The notes beneath the pieces are model-generated. The model was not told where the DNA came from. It worked only from the letters and a program-made list of their open reading frames with translations, and searched no databases. Positions 43,740 through 54,956 of a DNA stretch of 64,000 bases are shown here, one piece after another (within the stretch, counting starts at the first letter, position 1; each line of letters starts with the position of its first letter). Origin of the DNA: Chlorocebus sabaeus (lineage: Eukaryota; Chordata; Mammalia; Primates; Cercopithecidae). Position numbers and translations under genes: made by a program. The DNA lies in contig NC_132927.1 of NCBI RefSeq assembly GCF_047675955.1, positions 66,383,702 through 66,447,701 on the forward strand. The letters are read 5' to 3'.

Positions 43740-44371
43740 TATATTAGTCCATTCTCACGCTGCTATAAAGAACTGCCCGAGATTGGGTAACTTACAAGGG
43801 AAAGAGGTTTAATTGGCTCACAGTTCTAAATGGCTGGGGAGGCCTCTTAGTTTTCCTCCTCTTATAAGGAAAACTTATAATCATGGCAGAAGGGGAAGCA
43901 AACACGTCCTTCTTCACATGGCGATAGGACAGAGAAGTGAGTGCCAGCAGGGAAAATGTCAGACGTTTATAAAACCATCAGATCTTGTGAGAACTCACTC
44001 ACTATCATGAGAACGGCATGGGGGGAACTGACCCCCATGATTCATTTACCTCCCACTGGGTCCTTCTCACAATCTGTGGGATTATGGGATTAAAATTTAC
44101 GATGAGATTTGGGTGGGGACACAAAGCCAAATCACATCATTCTGCCCCTGGCCCCTCCCAAATCTCACGTCCTCACATTTCAAAACACAATCATGCCCTT
44201 CAAACAGGCCCTCAAAGTCTCAATTCATTCCAGCATTAGCTCAAAAGTCCAAGTCTGAAGTTTCATCTGAGACTTCCGCCTATGAGCCTGTAAAATCAAA
44301 AGCAAGTTAGTTACTTCCTAGATACAATGGGGTTACAGAATTGGGTAAATACACCCATTGCAGTCTGTGGC
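43740..44371 (-). mobile_element. MaLR (MST/THE1) 3' LTR plus 232 bp of internal region, antisense
   Basis: LTR 43740-44139 read backwards ('attagtccattctcacgctg', 'tgagaactcactcactatca', ending 'caaatcacatca'). The internal 3' end follows (44140-44371: 'ttctgcccctggcccctcc', 'agtctgaagtttcatctgag'). The 5' LTR and most of the interior are absent, so this is a truncated provirus. Confidence 0.87.
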
Positions 44372-44929
44372 TTGGGAGGTTATTGCAGTTGTTGAGGGAG
44401 AGATGGTGGTGGCATTGGCCACAGGAGAAATGGACTCACTGGAGGGTGATTTGGAGTTCATTGTCACTAGGACTTGAAGGACTGAACATAACAATGAGGG
44501 TGAGGGAGGCAACCAGCCGACGTCTAGGTTTCTGGCTCACTACCGAGGTAGGAACCACTTTGGAGAGCATGCTGCACAGAGTAAGAATAATATATGTGCC
44601 TTATCAGAATTGGCCGTTTGTGTAAATATTGACTTTCATCGACAGGTTTCTGTTAAATTAATTAAAGAGAATGTTTTGTAAAAGGGATAGAAGAGAAGTT
44701 GCTGAAGCAGCACTTGGCAGCCTCTGTCCTTTGCCTCCCTGTAAGCACCGTGGCTTCCTTAGGATGTGTTTTACACCCACATCAGGAAAACCTTCTGGGG
44801 AGGGATGTCGTTACACCGCGGCAGTGTCATTAGCTAAATGGTGTTTGATCATTCCCAAGCATTGTAATGGGATAGCTGAATCCTTAAGCAAAATAGGTCT
44901 CCTGGGTCCTGTTTCGGTTCTTTATTGTT
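44372..44929. other. Unique sequence
   Basis: No repeat recognised. 44620-44900 reads like non-repetitive, possibly conserved DNA (for example 'ttaaattaattaaagag'). No exon supported. Confidence 0.4.
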
Positions 44930-45112
44930 GGCTGTTTTATATTAACGCTGTTTTCTCCCATGATAAATGTAGTATATGCTCATTATAGAAAAAAGTCAGG
45001 AGCCCAGAGCAGCAAAGGTCAGGAGGGAAATCACTCATAGCCCATTGTTAAAGCACCCACTTTATTAGTATCTTTTTGGATTTCCTTTCAGCCTTACCTT
45101 TATGCTTTTTAT

Positions 45113-45400
45113 TTTATTTTATTTTGAGGCAGAGTCTTGCTCTGTCACCCAGGCTGGAGTGCAGTGGTGCAATCTCAGCTCACTGCAACCTCTGCCTTCC
45201 AGGTTCAAGTGATTTTCCTGCCTCAGCCTCCCGAGTAGCTGGGATTGCAGGCATGCAACACCACGCCCAGCTAATTTTTGTATTTTTAGTAGAGATGGAG
45301 TTTCACCATGTTGGCTAGGCTGGTCTCGAACCCCTGACCTCCCTGCCCGCCTCTGCCTCCCAAAGTGCTGGCATTACAGGTGTGAGCCACCATGCCCGGC
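45113..45400 (-). mobile_element. Alu (AluS-like)
   Basis: Antisense with an ATTTT tail. 'atgctttttat' and 'atgcattttta' flank it as a probable TSD. Confidence 0.93.
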
Positions 45401-45701
45401 AGATGCATTTTTAACCTATGTATTTTATATCTTTTTCTTAAGGAACTGCCATCACGTAAACGTTTTCCACAATTTTAATAGCTTCATCAGAGTCTATGAT
45501 GGGCATGTACTATATTTTATTTGTCCCCCCTTACTGGACATTTAGATTTTCACTGATTTTTTTCAGTTACATATAATGCTATAAGTAATGTACTTATGGA
45601 TAAAGCTATTTCTGTATTTAGCAGCTTTTCCTCAGAAGTGAGTAACAGAAGTGAAATTTCTGGATAATAGGGTATGGATAAAGACTTTTCACCCATAATT
45701 T

Positions 45702-45947
45702 TTTTTTTTTTTTTTTTTTGAGACGGAATCTTACTCTATCACCCAGGCTGGAGTGTAGTGGCACAATCTCAGCTCACTGCAACTTCCACCTCCCGGGTTC
45801 AAATGATTCTCCTGCCTCAGCCTCAGCCTCCCAAGTAGCTGGGAATACAGGTGCCTACCACCACACCTGGCTAAATTTTTTTTGTATTTTTGGTGGAGAC
45901 AGGGTTTCACCATGTTGGCCAGGGTGGCCTCAAACTCCTGACCTCAG
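45702..45947 (-). mobile_element. 5'-truncated Alu with a perfect TSD
   Basis: Antisense, stopping at 'aaactcctgacctcag' and so missing about 60 bases of the 5' end. TSD ttcacccataattt at 45688-45701 and 45948-45961 is exact. Confidence 0.95.
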
Positions 45948-46259
45948 TTCACCCATAATTTGACATTGCTTTGCAAAAGGTTTGTACTCACTTATTGTTT
46001 AAGGATGGAGTGTGAAATTGTTGGATTTTGTTTGCGATGTGATATTCACAAACTGGCACAAGGCACTCAGTGAACATGAAAAAAAAGGGAGAAACTATAA
46101 CTTGGAGGAGACCAAAGGTATTATAAAACTAATTTTTAAAATATAGCTGAGCTGATAGAAGAAAAGGTTTGTATGATTTGCTCTGTGACACTGTTCGTTC
46201 ATTCAATACGTACCTAATAAGCCTTCATATCCCTATCAAAATCAGGCAGGCTGTGGGAA

Positions 46260-46420
46260 AATCTGGTAGATTTCCCAGCACAGTTCCGTCACACACTATC
46301 TCAGCGCTCTCATGGAGTGGCATTTTTCAGATGAAGACTCCAAAGCTTGTTAATCTAGTCAAGATCACATGGCCAATTGGTGGCAGAGCTGGGACATAAA
46401 CCCAGGGTCACAGCTGCTTT
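46260..46420 (+). mobile_element. MIR
   Basis: 'cagatgaagactccaaagc', 'gtcaagatcacatggccaat' and 'ggcagagctgggacataaacc' in part match MIR. Confidence 0.75.
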
Positions 46421-46549
46421 AATTGTATTTATTGAACTATAGCTCTATTCAGACAACCTGAGAAGCATCAGGGAAACAAAGGTGAGAAAGCAAATCCCAT
46501 CCCCAGGAACTTGCACTCACTGAGGAAGCTCAAAGGCACCTGGTGCTTG

Positions 46550-46935
46550 GAATCTGTATCAGACAGGGCAGCCATAACCAAGCCACTGGGTGGCTTAAAC
46601 AACAGAAGTTTATTTTCTTACAATTCTGAAGGCTGGAAGTTTGAGATCAAGGTATCAGCAGGATTGGTCTTATCTGAGACCTCTCTCCTTGGCTTGCAGA
46701 TGACTGCCTTCTGCCTGTGTCTCCACGTGGTCTTCCCTCCGTGTGTGTCTGGGTCCTGATCTCCTTTTCTTATAAGGACACCAGCCAGATTGGATTAGGT
46801 CCCACGCTAAAGATCTTGTTTTCATTTAAGTACCTCCTTAAAGACCCTGTCTCCAAATACAGTCACATTCTGAGGTATTGACAGGTTAGGACTTTGACAT
46901 GGGAATTTGGGGTGGACACAATTCGGTCCATAACA
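46550..46935 (-). mobile_element. MLT1-type MaLR LTR, antisense
   Basis: 'gtatcagacagggcagccat', 'acaacagaagtttattttct', 'cttataaggacaccagccag' and 'attcggtccataac' are the typical reversed MLT1 series. Confidence 0.9.
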
Positions 46936-46991
46936 AAAGGCAATAGAATGAGAAAAGTTGCCAGTCCTCAGTTATGAGATATGGCTATTAA

Positions 46992-47203
46992 TTTTTTTTT
47001 TTTTTTGAGACAGGGTCTCATTCTGTTGCTCAGACTGGAGTGTAGTGCCATGATCATGGCTCACTGCAGCCTCAAACTCCTGAGCTCAAGTGTTCCTCCT
47101 GACTCAGCCTCCCATGTAGCTGGGACTATAGCCATGCACCACCACACCTGACTAATTAAAAGAAAAATTTCTGTAGAGATGGGGTCTCACTATGTTGCCC
47201 AGG
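46992..47203 (-). mobile_element. AluJ-like element, 5'-truncated
   Basis: Antisense, 'tttgagacagggtctcattc' to 'tcactatgttgcccagg'. Stops within the left arm. Confidence 0.87.
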
Positions 47204-47225
47204 TGGAGACAGGGCTAATTCTAAG

Positions 47226-47396
47226 CCAGTGACTCAACCCCAGCTGCACTTTCAAATCACCTGGGCAGTTTTTAACAGATAGCAATGCCTCCAGAGATTC
47301 TGACTTAATTGGTCTCTGAGGGGCCTTGGCATAGATACTTTGTAAAAGCTCCCTGCTGATTCTAATGTGTATCCAGGACCAAGAACCTTGTTTCAC
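47226..47396 (+). mobile_element. MER5A-like hAT element
   Basis: 'ctttcaaatcacctgggcag', 'gagattctgacttaattgg' and 'ctgattctaatgtgtatcc' in MER5A order, ending in 'accaagaacctt'. Confidence 0.8.
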
Positions 47397-47629
47397 TGAA
47401 ATGCCAAAGAGAAATCTGAGCTGCTTTCATTATCCTACACTGTCCGTGCTTTCTGCCCAGCAGACAATTAGTTTTTCATGGATAGGATACTTTCTAATCA
47501 GCAAAATATCAGCACAGCAGCAGAATTGTGCATCTCCAATTAATGTGCACCCAGCTCGCAGCGTTCTTTAGCTCTTTCATTCATTAAAGTCATTAGTCAT
47601 TTGTTGAATGCCTGTGATATGTAGACACT
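47397..47629. other. Unique sequence
   Basis: 47570-47620 may be a short LINE2 or MIR end (ttcattcattaaag...tgttgaatgcctg). Otherwise nothing. Confidence 0.35.
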
Positions 47630-48186
47630 GTGCTGATGGAATAGGCCCAATAATGGCCCCTGCCCCAAGACAGGTTCCAGTCCCTGGAACCTGCAAATAG
47701 GGAGATTATCCTGCATTCTCCAGGTATACTCAACTTAATTGCATGAGGTCTTAAAAGCAGAGAATCTTTCCTAGCAGAGGTCAGAGAAATATAAGAAAGG
47801 CAGAAGAGATTCAAAGCATGAAATGGATCACACCCACCATTGCTGCCTTTTAGATGAAGAAAGGGGATCCCCAGCCGGGAAATGTGGGCAGCCTCAATAA
47901 GCCAGGAACTGGAGCTGGCGACAGACTTCAGCTGGTAGCCCACAAGGAAACAGGGACCTCAGTCCTGCAACCACGAGGAATTGAATTCTGTGGGCAACGG
48001 AATGAGCAAGGAAATGACTCGCCTAAGATTTCCAGGAAGAAGGCAGCCCTGCGAACAGCAAGTTTTAGCTTGCTGACACCCAGGTCAGACTTCTGACCTA
48101 CAGGAGTGTGAGATTATAAATGTATGTTGTTTTAAGCCACTAAATTTGTGGTCATTTGTTGCAGCAGCAATAGAAAATGAATACAG
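47630..48186 (+). mobile_element. Old LTR-type repeat (MLT1-like)
   Basis: 'ggcccaataatggcccctg', 'gagattatcctgcattctcc', 'cttaaaagcagagaatcttt' and the end 'gttgttttaagccactaaat' + 'gaatacag' match a common mammalian LTR-like repeat. I am sure of the repeat, less of the family name. Confidence 0.7.
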
Positions 48187-48566
48187 CTAAACTCTGAAAA
48201 AATACAATAAGAAGACAATCTCTCTGTTGTTATGGAGCTTAGCAACCCCAATTTGCAAAATTTGTAAAAGTAGAAACAAGTGAAGTTTGTAGGAACTCAA
48301 GTATTAGGCTGAAGAAGTTATTGAATGGAGGGCCCCTGGGTGTTAGGTGCTGCGTGAGACCCAAGCTCCACGCTTTTTGATGGAAGTTCCAGCTAAAAGG
48401 AGAACGAAGAATCTTTTACTACAGATTGAAGGAAAAGGGATGTTTTTGTAATACAAGTATAGAAAGAAATGATCATTTAAGAAGGATAGGCTTTTGTCAA
48501 AATAATAGTAATAATAGCTCCTCAGACTTCAAAGGAGTTCTTATCCTTCCCCATCCCCAACCCCCA
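48187..48566. other. Unique sequence
   Basis: No repeat or gene recognised. Confidence 0.4.
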
Positions 48567-48581
48567 GATCTACTTAATTTT

Positions 48582-48873
48582 TTTTTTCTTTTTGAGTTGG
48601 AGTCTCTCTCTGTCACCAAGGCTGGAGTGCAGTGGCGCGATCTCAGCTCACTGCAAACTTCCGCCTCCCGGATTCATGCCATTCTCCTGCCTCAGCCTCC
48701 CAAGTAGCTGGGACTACAGGCGCCGCCACCATGCCCCGCTAATTTTTTGTATTTTTAGTAGAGATGGGTTTCACCGTGTTATCTAGAATGGTCTGGATAT
48801 TCTGACTTCGTGATTTGCCCGCCTCGGCCTCACAAAGTGCTGGGATTACAGGCGTGCGCCACCTCGCTCAGCT
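48582..48873 (-). mobile_element. AluY-like element
   Basis: Antisense. TSD gatctacttaatttt (48567-48581) and gatttacttaatttt (48874-48888), 14 of 15. Confidence 0.93.
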
Positions 48874-48939
48874 GATTTACTTAATTTTAGTATGAAAGCT
48901 CATAGTAAAATCATATGTACCAAATAAGGACATGCTTAA

Positions 48940-48971
<32 letters not shown>

Positions 48972-48979
48972 ACACACAA
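48940..48979 (+). repeat. (CA)n microsatellite
   Basis: About 20 CA units with one cata interruption, at the left edge of an L1M 3' region. Confidence 0.95.
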
Positions 48980-49074
48980 TGGAGTATGTCAAAGAGACAC
49001 GGGACTCAGTTGAAAGCACGCTCAGTGGCCAAAGCTGGAATGATTTGAACAACAAAATAAGTACATTAAAGTTG

Positions 49075-49375
49075 GGCCAGGCACAGGAGTTCACACCTGT
49101 AATCCCAGCATTTGGGGAGGCCGAGGCAGGTAGATGGCTTGAGCCCAGGAGTTCGAAACCATCCTAGGCAACATAGTGAAACCTCATCTCTACAGAAAAA
49201 TCCAAAAATTAGCTGGGCATGGTGGAATGCACCTATAGTCCCAGCTACTCAGAATGCTGAGATGGGAGGATCACCTGAGCCTGGGGATGTTGAAGTTGCA
49301 GTGAGCCATGATCATGCCACTGCACTCTAGCCTGGGCAAAACAGTGAGACCCTATTTCAAAAAAAAAAAAAAAAA
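49075..49375 (+). mobile_element. AluJ-like element in L1M
   Basis: Sense and diverged ('ggccaggcacaggagttcac'), ending in an A-run. Confidence 0.92.
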
Positions 49376-49715
49376 GTAGAATTGGAATTGGAAAATAACT
49401 TAAATATCAAGTAAATATCCCTAAGTCCACACTGATTTAAGAAAATGATTCAATAAATAAATGGTGGAACAGAAACAAATCTCCTCTGAAGAAGAATTTA
49501 ATATAATTTTTATAAATTATTTCACCCTCAAGGAAGTGGGCCATGAACTCTCCACTCCTAACTGTGGGCTGTGCATAGTGACTTCCTTCCAAAAAGCACA
49601 ATATGGAAACAGCATGGGCTGAGGAATGTCTAACTTTGCAGTGGAAAAACGGTCTCACCTGGGAGCTCAAGGTTTTAGCCTCATTGGTGATAAGTTATGT
49701 TGGTAGTGTATCCCC

Positions 49716-49765
49716 TTGATGTGATGTGACGTGACGTGATGTGATGTGACATGACGTGATGTGAA
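49716..49765 (+). repeat. Pentanucleotide (GTGAT/GTGAC)n array
   Basis: Ten successive five-base units: ttgat gtgat gtgac gtgac, then gtgat gtgat gtgac atgac, then gtgat gtgaa. The L1M 3' UTR natively has about 'cttgatatgatgtgatgag' here, so the array is an expansion of element sequence. It contains three TGACG (CRE half-site) motifs. Confidence 0.9.
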
Positions 49766-49816
49766 TAGCAATTCCCCTCTCTGGCATTCTTCCCCCAAAC
49801 CCATGACTCTATTCTT

Positions 49817-50117
49817 GTTGTTGTTGTTTTTTTCTGAGATGGAGTCTCGCTGTGTCACCCAGGCTAGAGTGCAGTGGTGCAATCTCAGTTCACTGCAACC
49901 TCCGCCTCCTGGGTTCAAGCGATTCTCCTGCCTCAGCCTCCAAAGTAGCTAGGACTACAGGCACACGCCACCATCCCTGGCTAATTTTTATATTTTTAGT
50001 AGAGACTGGGTTTCACCATGTTTGCCAGGCTGGTCTCGAACTCCTGACCTCAAGTGATCTGCCCACCTTAGCCTCCCAAAGTACTAGGATTACAGGTGTA
50101 AGCCACGGCGCCCAGCC
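49817..50117 (-). mobile_element. Alu (AluS-like) in L1M
   Basis: Antisense with a GTT-rich tail, ending gcgcccagcc immediately before 'tccagtctaatcatgag'. Confidence 0.93.
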
Positions 50118-50515
50118 TCCAGTCTAATCATGAGAAAACATCAGGCAAATTCCAGTTGAGGAATATTCTACAAAATACCTAACCAGTACCTCAAGACTGT
50201 CAAGGTTATCAAAACCAAGGAAAGTCTAATAAAGTGTCAGATCAGCAGAGCCTAAGGAGACATGACTAGTAAATGAAGTGTGGTATCCTGGGTAGGATCC
50301 TAGAACAGAAAAAAGACATTAGGGAAAAATAAAGGAAGTCTGAATAAAGTATGGAATTTAATTAATACATCAATGTTAATTAGTTGCAATGAATGTACCA
50401 TATTCATGGAAGATGTTAATAGCAGGGCAAACTGAGTGCAGGGTATGATATGGGAACTCTGTATTATCGTCACAACTTTTCTATGAATCTGAAACTATTC
50501 TAAAAACAAAAGTTT

Positions 50516-50802
50516 ATTTTTAAAAAATGAAAAAAAAAGTATGCACCTTAAAATGTTTTCTCCATGCCTGGCATCCTATATGTTTTGTAGCATGCAAACA
50601 GCCCTTCTGTATTTTCTGCAGGGAATGAAAACTATGTGTATAGATCTGAGCCAGCCCCCAGAGCAGTCCTGTTTTGGGGACAGGACTTTTGTTCTTTGGG
50701 TAATTTAAAGGTAAAAGTGCTCACCATACTTTATTTTTTTTGTATACTGGTTTCTCTGCCTCACATACAACTCACTCATCATAGTATATTAAAGCTATTT
50801 TT
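50516..50802. other. Unique sequence
   Basis: Nothing recognised. Confidence 0.35.
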
Positions 50803-51103
50803 GGCCAGGCGTGATGGCTCATGCCTCTAATCCCCACACTTTGGGAGGCTGAAGCAGGAGGATTGCTTGAATCCAGGAGTTCGAAACCAACCTGGGCAAC
50901 ATCTCAAGACCCCCGTCTCTTTAAAAAAAAAAAAAAAATTAGCGGGGGGCAGTAATGTGCACCTGTAGTCCCAAATACTCATAAGGCTGAGGCGGGAGGA
51001 TCCCTTGAGCCCAGGAGTTTGAGGCCACAGCGAGCCATGATTGTGCCACTGCACTCCAGCCTGGTAGATAAAGCAAGATGCTATCAAAAAAAAAAAAAAA
51101 AAA
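50803..51103 (+). mobile_element. AluJ-like element
   Basis: Sense with an inner A-run (50923-50938) and a terminal A-run. 'aaagcta' on both sides may be the TSD. Confidence 0.9.
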
Positions 51104-52059
51104 AAGCTACATAATGTTCCAAGAGTATGTTTCATCTCACAGAGTACATTCTGTGACCATTCTGAGTGTACTTTTGGGAAATAAGGAAGAATATGTATTG
51201 TAGAAAACAGATGGAGCTTTGGTAGTTGCCCAGGTTGCAGGCAAACCTGGCTTGACCCCAGACCTATGGGAGTCCAATCCTTGTCCCCCGTGTTAAATAT
51301 GACCATTTAGAATAGCTTTCCATAATAGGATTGGAGGCAATTTTAAATCTGTCTGCACATGGAAATAAAAAATATGGACTCTCTAGCCTATGGAGGAAGA
51401 ACAGGAATTGTGTACCTCGTCTTTAACACTGGATCAATGGTGCAAACATTTAAGTACTTTGTGTAGCACTTATGTACTCCATCATCAATTGAAATGTATT
51501 CTTTCATTCTGGGAAACATTTACAATTTTCTAAGCAGCAATTTACTTCCAGTCCCAGGGAGGATTCAGTTGGTGGTTAAAACAAACAAACAAACAAACAA
51601 ACATTTTTAAGTAGTAAAAACGCTTGTATGTATTTAGGTGTTTTTCAGGGGCCTCTTTATCCAGGCCTGGGGACCCCCTCGGCTAGCTGCTGTCTTTCAT
51701 TCCTGTCCTCACTTCCCTTCAGCTCATTCCCTGCACTGACTTCTCACCGTGCGGCACGTGTGGGTTCTCAAGTATTGGGTGAATGCATATCCCAAACAAG
51801 CATGGCAGCGAAAATAAAGGGCCAGCCCTCAGCACCTTACCATCCTGGAGATGGAGGTGGACACAGAGGTAAGGAATCCTCTGTGCGTTTCAGCCTCCTT
51901 TATTGCTCACCTGTTCCTGTGAGGCCACAAACCCTTCCAAGCTGGCTCCACTCTGGAGAATTTTCTCGAACGTTGTATCTCTCACCGAATACTTTTCCTG
52001 AGCATCATTCTCCGAATTGAGCAAGAGATAGTGTGATACTTGGCAGAATTCATCCCCAT
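51104..52059. other. Unique sequence with a short (AAAC)n
   Basis: No gene supported. A 130-codon frame (51628-52020) lacks any known motif. 51579-51602 is an (AAAC)n repeat. Confidence 0.4.
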
Positions 52060-52920
52060 TCCCCTTTTTTTAAACTTGATATTTGATACATATGGAAGAA
52101 TATGTGTAACATAAATATAAGGTATGCATCCTGCTAATAAAATGGACACCTTGAGCCCCCTCACCCAACCTGAGGACAGAGGCATTATCAGTACTGTCCT
52201 ATTCTGCATCTTCCTCCCCGCCCCCTCAAGAGGGGCCACTACCCTGAACTGTGTAATTATCATTCTTTTATTTTTTCAAAATGTATACTTTTATCACATA
52301 AGTAGGTAACTCTAAGCAATACGCTGCTTCCTTTTGACTTTGAGATTACAAAAGAAGCAGCATGCCACATGTAGTCAACTACAACTTTCTTTTTAGTCTC
52401 AATTTTAGGTTTCCGAGATTCATCTACATTGTGTCTAAATTAGAGCCTATTTATTTTTGCTTCCACATAATATGCTATCATATGAATGTTCCACAGTTTA
52501 CGTATTCATTCTCCTGGTTTGGGGCACTGGGGCTTTTTTCCAGGTTTTGGCCATTGTGATCAATGTCAGTGAACATTCTTGACAGGTGTCTCCTAGAGGC
52601 ACATGTGCGAGCGTTGCTTAGTGCAATCGTTCTCAAGTGTGAGGTGGCGTCAGAATTGCTTGGGGAGAACACATATGGCTGCGCCCCACCCCCAGAACTT
52701 CTGATTCAGTGGACCTCGGCAGGGGCCAGAGATGTTGCGTTTTTTTGTAAGTTTCCAGGTGAGGCTGAAGCTGCTGCCCCAGGCTCCACTTTGGGAACCA
52801 CCGTCTATAAATACCTAGGAGGAGGATGGTTGGGCTGTAGGGTGTGTGCCTGCTTCACATTATAAAATAATACCCAATTGTTTTACTAGGTTGCTGTGAC
52901 ACTTCGTTTTCCTGTGACAG
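52060..52920 (-). mobile_element. L1M 3' end, antisense, split by MER5A
   Basis: 'gatacatatggaagaatatg', 'agattcatctacattgtgtc', 'gttccacagtttacgtattc' and, after the MER5A, 'ataaatacctaggaggagga' follow an old L1 read backwards. Confidence 0.75.
52628..52804 (+). mobile_element. MER5A (hAT-Charlie) inserted in L1M
   Basis: 'gttctcaagtgtgaggtgg', 'cttctgattcagtggacctc', 'tttccaggtgaggctgaag' and the end 'actttgggaaccacc': near full length with recognisable inverted ends. Confidence 0.88.
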
Positions 52921-53431
52921 TATGAAAAGTTTCACTGAACCACATTTTCACCAACTCTCAGTATTATTCATCCTCCTTCTCTGCATTCAGTGTGACTGAA
53001 ACTTAGACACTGAGACTAGTATGTTTGACATTTTCTTTAAAGAACATAGGGGACTTTATGTCATTTGGGTATGTTTTTCCTTGGGCTTAACAAGCAGAAG
53101 AATGGGCTCTAACAAGTTTTCCAAGGAAAGTAAATGGTGAACAATTCATATAACTTTAACAGATTGTCTTTAGCAGAGTCAGGGAGAGCCCGATGGTGTA
53201 GTCATTTAGGTCCATTTTCAGTAGCCATTACAAAAGTGGAGATGGTTTGTAACATGTTAGCTGAGACCATCAACGAAGCTGTTTTTGTCTGTTCTTTCAT
53301 TGGCATATAATATTGTTTAATAAAAAGGCACTTCATTTTGAAAAGACTCAGAGGAGATGTGATTGAAATTGCTTGTGACAGATAAGATTATCATGGATTA
53401 ATTTATCACATGCCAGAACTGGAAGAAGATG
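52921..53431. other. Unique sequence
   Basis: No repeat or gene recognised. Confidence 0.4.
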
Positions 53432-53442
53432 GAGAAGGACAT

Positions 53443-53749
53443 CTATTTTTATTTTATTATTATTTTTTTCAGACACGGTCTCACTCTCTCGCCCAGACTG
53501 AAATGCAATGGCACAATCTCGGCTCACTGCAACCTCCGCCTCCCAGGCTCAAGTGATTCTCCTGCCTTAGCCTCCCGAGTAGCTGGGATTACAGGCATTC
53601 ACCACCACACCCAGCTAATTTTTGTATTTTTAGTGGAGATGGAGTTTCGCCATGTTGGCCAGGCTGGTCTCGAACTCCTTACCTCAAATGATCTGCCTTC
53701 CTCGGCCTCACAGTGTTGGGATTACAGGCATGAGCCACCACACCCAGCC
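53443..53749 (-). mobile_element. Alu (AluS-like), left member of a head-to-head pair
   Basis: Antisense. Perfect TSD gagaaggacat at 53432-53442 and 53751-53761. Its 5' end faces the 5' end of the next Alu 31 bp away. Confidence 0.95.
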
Positions 53750-53780
53750 AGAGAAGGACATTTAAATAAATAGGAGTGTT

Positions 53781-54072
53781 GGCTGTGCACAGTGGCTCAT
53801 GCCTGTAATCTCAGCACTTTGGGGAGCTCAGGGCGGATCACCTGAGGTCAGGAGTTCGAGACCGGCCTGGCCAACGTGGCAAAACCCCATCTCTACTAAA
53901 AATACAAAAAATTAGCTGGGTGTGGTGGCAGGCATCTGTAACCCCAGCTACTTGGGAGGCTGAGGCAGGAGAATCACTTGAACCCAGGAAACAGAGGTTG
54001 CGGTGAGCTGAGATCGCACCACTGTACTCCAGCCTAGGCAACAAGAGCGAAACTCTATCTCAATAAATAAAT
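53781..54072 (+). mobile_element. Alu (AluS-like), right member of a head-to-head pair
   Basis: Sense with an (AAAT)n tail. 'aaataggagtg' and 'aaataagaatg' flank it as TSD. Confidence 0.95.
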
Positions 54073-54174
54073 AAATAAGAATGCAGATTTCTTTGCGCAG
54101 TGAATGGTACAATTACTTGGCTCATGAGGTAGCAAAGTCGAGTATGGTGGGAACCGTATCAGCTTTCATCAGCC

Positions 54175-54372
54175 AGACCCAGGTTCAATTCCAGCTCCTC
54201 TAGAAAAGCCCAAGTGTGACAACGAGCACAAGGTGCTTTGTCTCTCCTTAGCTTCAGCTTCCTCATCTGTGAATTTGGATCACTCCTGTGTGCCTCGCAG
54301 GGCTGCTGAGTTTCCATGAGAACTTATGGAAAGCATCTGGCATACAGTAGGACACTCAGTAAGTGTCATGTC
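54175..54372 (-). mobile_element. MIR, antisense
   Basis: 'cccaggttcaattccagctc', 'agcttcctcatctgtgaattt' in part and 'ggcatacagtaggacactc' match reversed MIR over nearly its full length. Confidence 0.87.
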
Positions 54373-54452
54373 TCCTCTTTTTCCATTCAAACAGGTTTTA
54401 TTATAAGAACAGTAACTATTCCTCTTCACACACGTTAGGATGGCTGTTATTG

Positions 54453-54956
54453 TTATTATTTATTTATTTATTTATTTATTATTTTTTGAGACAGAGTCTC
54501 ATTCTGTTGCCCGGCGATCTTGGCTCACTGCAACCTCTGCCTCCCGGGTTCAAGTGATTCTCCTGCCTCAGCCTCCTGAGTAGCTGGGACTACAGGCACA
54601 TGCCACCATGCTCAGCTAATTTTTGTGTTTTTAGTGGAGATGGGATTTCACCATGTTGGCCAGGATGGTCTCAATCTCTTGACCTCGTGATCTACCTACC
54701 TCGGCCTCCCAAAGTGCTGGGATTACAGGCATGAGCCACCACGCCCGGCCATATTATTTATTTTTTGAGAGAGGGTGTCACTCTGTCATCCAGGCAGAAA
54801 TGCAGTGGCATGATCATGGCTCACTACAGCCTTGACCTCCTGGGCTTAGATGATCCTGCCACCTCAGCCTCCCAAGTAGCTAGGACTATAGGCGTAAGCC
54901 ATCACACCCGGCGAATGTTTTGTCGATTTTGTAGAGGCGGGGTATTGCCCAGGCTG
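54453..54956 (-). mobile_element. AluJ-like element in L1M, with an AluS inserted at its tail
   Basis: The AluJ body is 54751-54956 (5'-truncated, 'tgagagagggtgtcactctg'). TSD aggatggctgttattg (54437-54452) and aggatagctattattg (54957-54972) encloses both Alus, so the AluJ came first. Confidence 0.87.
54456..54750 (-). mobile_element. Alu (AluSc/Y-like) inserted in an AluJ tail
   Basis: Antisense with a (TTTA)n tail and a deletion in the first arm ('ctgttgcccggcgatcttgg'), ending cacgcccggcc. Confidence 0.9.

Larger units (their letters stand above)
44930..46000 (-). mobile_element. HAL1/L1M 3' end, antisense, split by two Alus
   Basis: Pieces 44930-45110 ('atgctcattatagaaaaaag', 'ggatttcctttcagcctta'), 45401-45701 ('ctggacatttagattttcac', 'agtgaaatttctggataat') and 45948-46000 follow the order of an old L1/HAL1 read backwards. 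Confidence 0.65.
48980..50515 (+). mobile_element. L1M 3' UTR, sense, split by two Alus and carrying a pentamer expansion
   Basis: Parts: 48980-49074 ('aaagctggaatgatttgaac'), 49376-49816 ('gggctgtgcatagtgacttc', 'accccaaac'-like segment) and 50118-50515 ('tctaatcatgagaaaacatc', 'ttctatgaatctgaaactat'). The parts align in order with an old L1 3' UTR. Near the poly-purine end it finishes in 'aagtttatttttaaaaaatg'. Confidence 0.8.
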
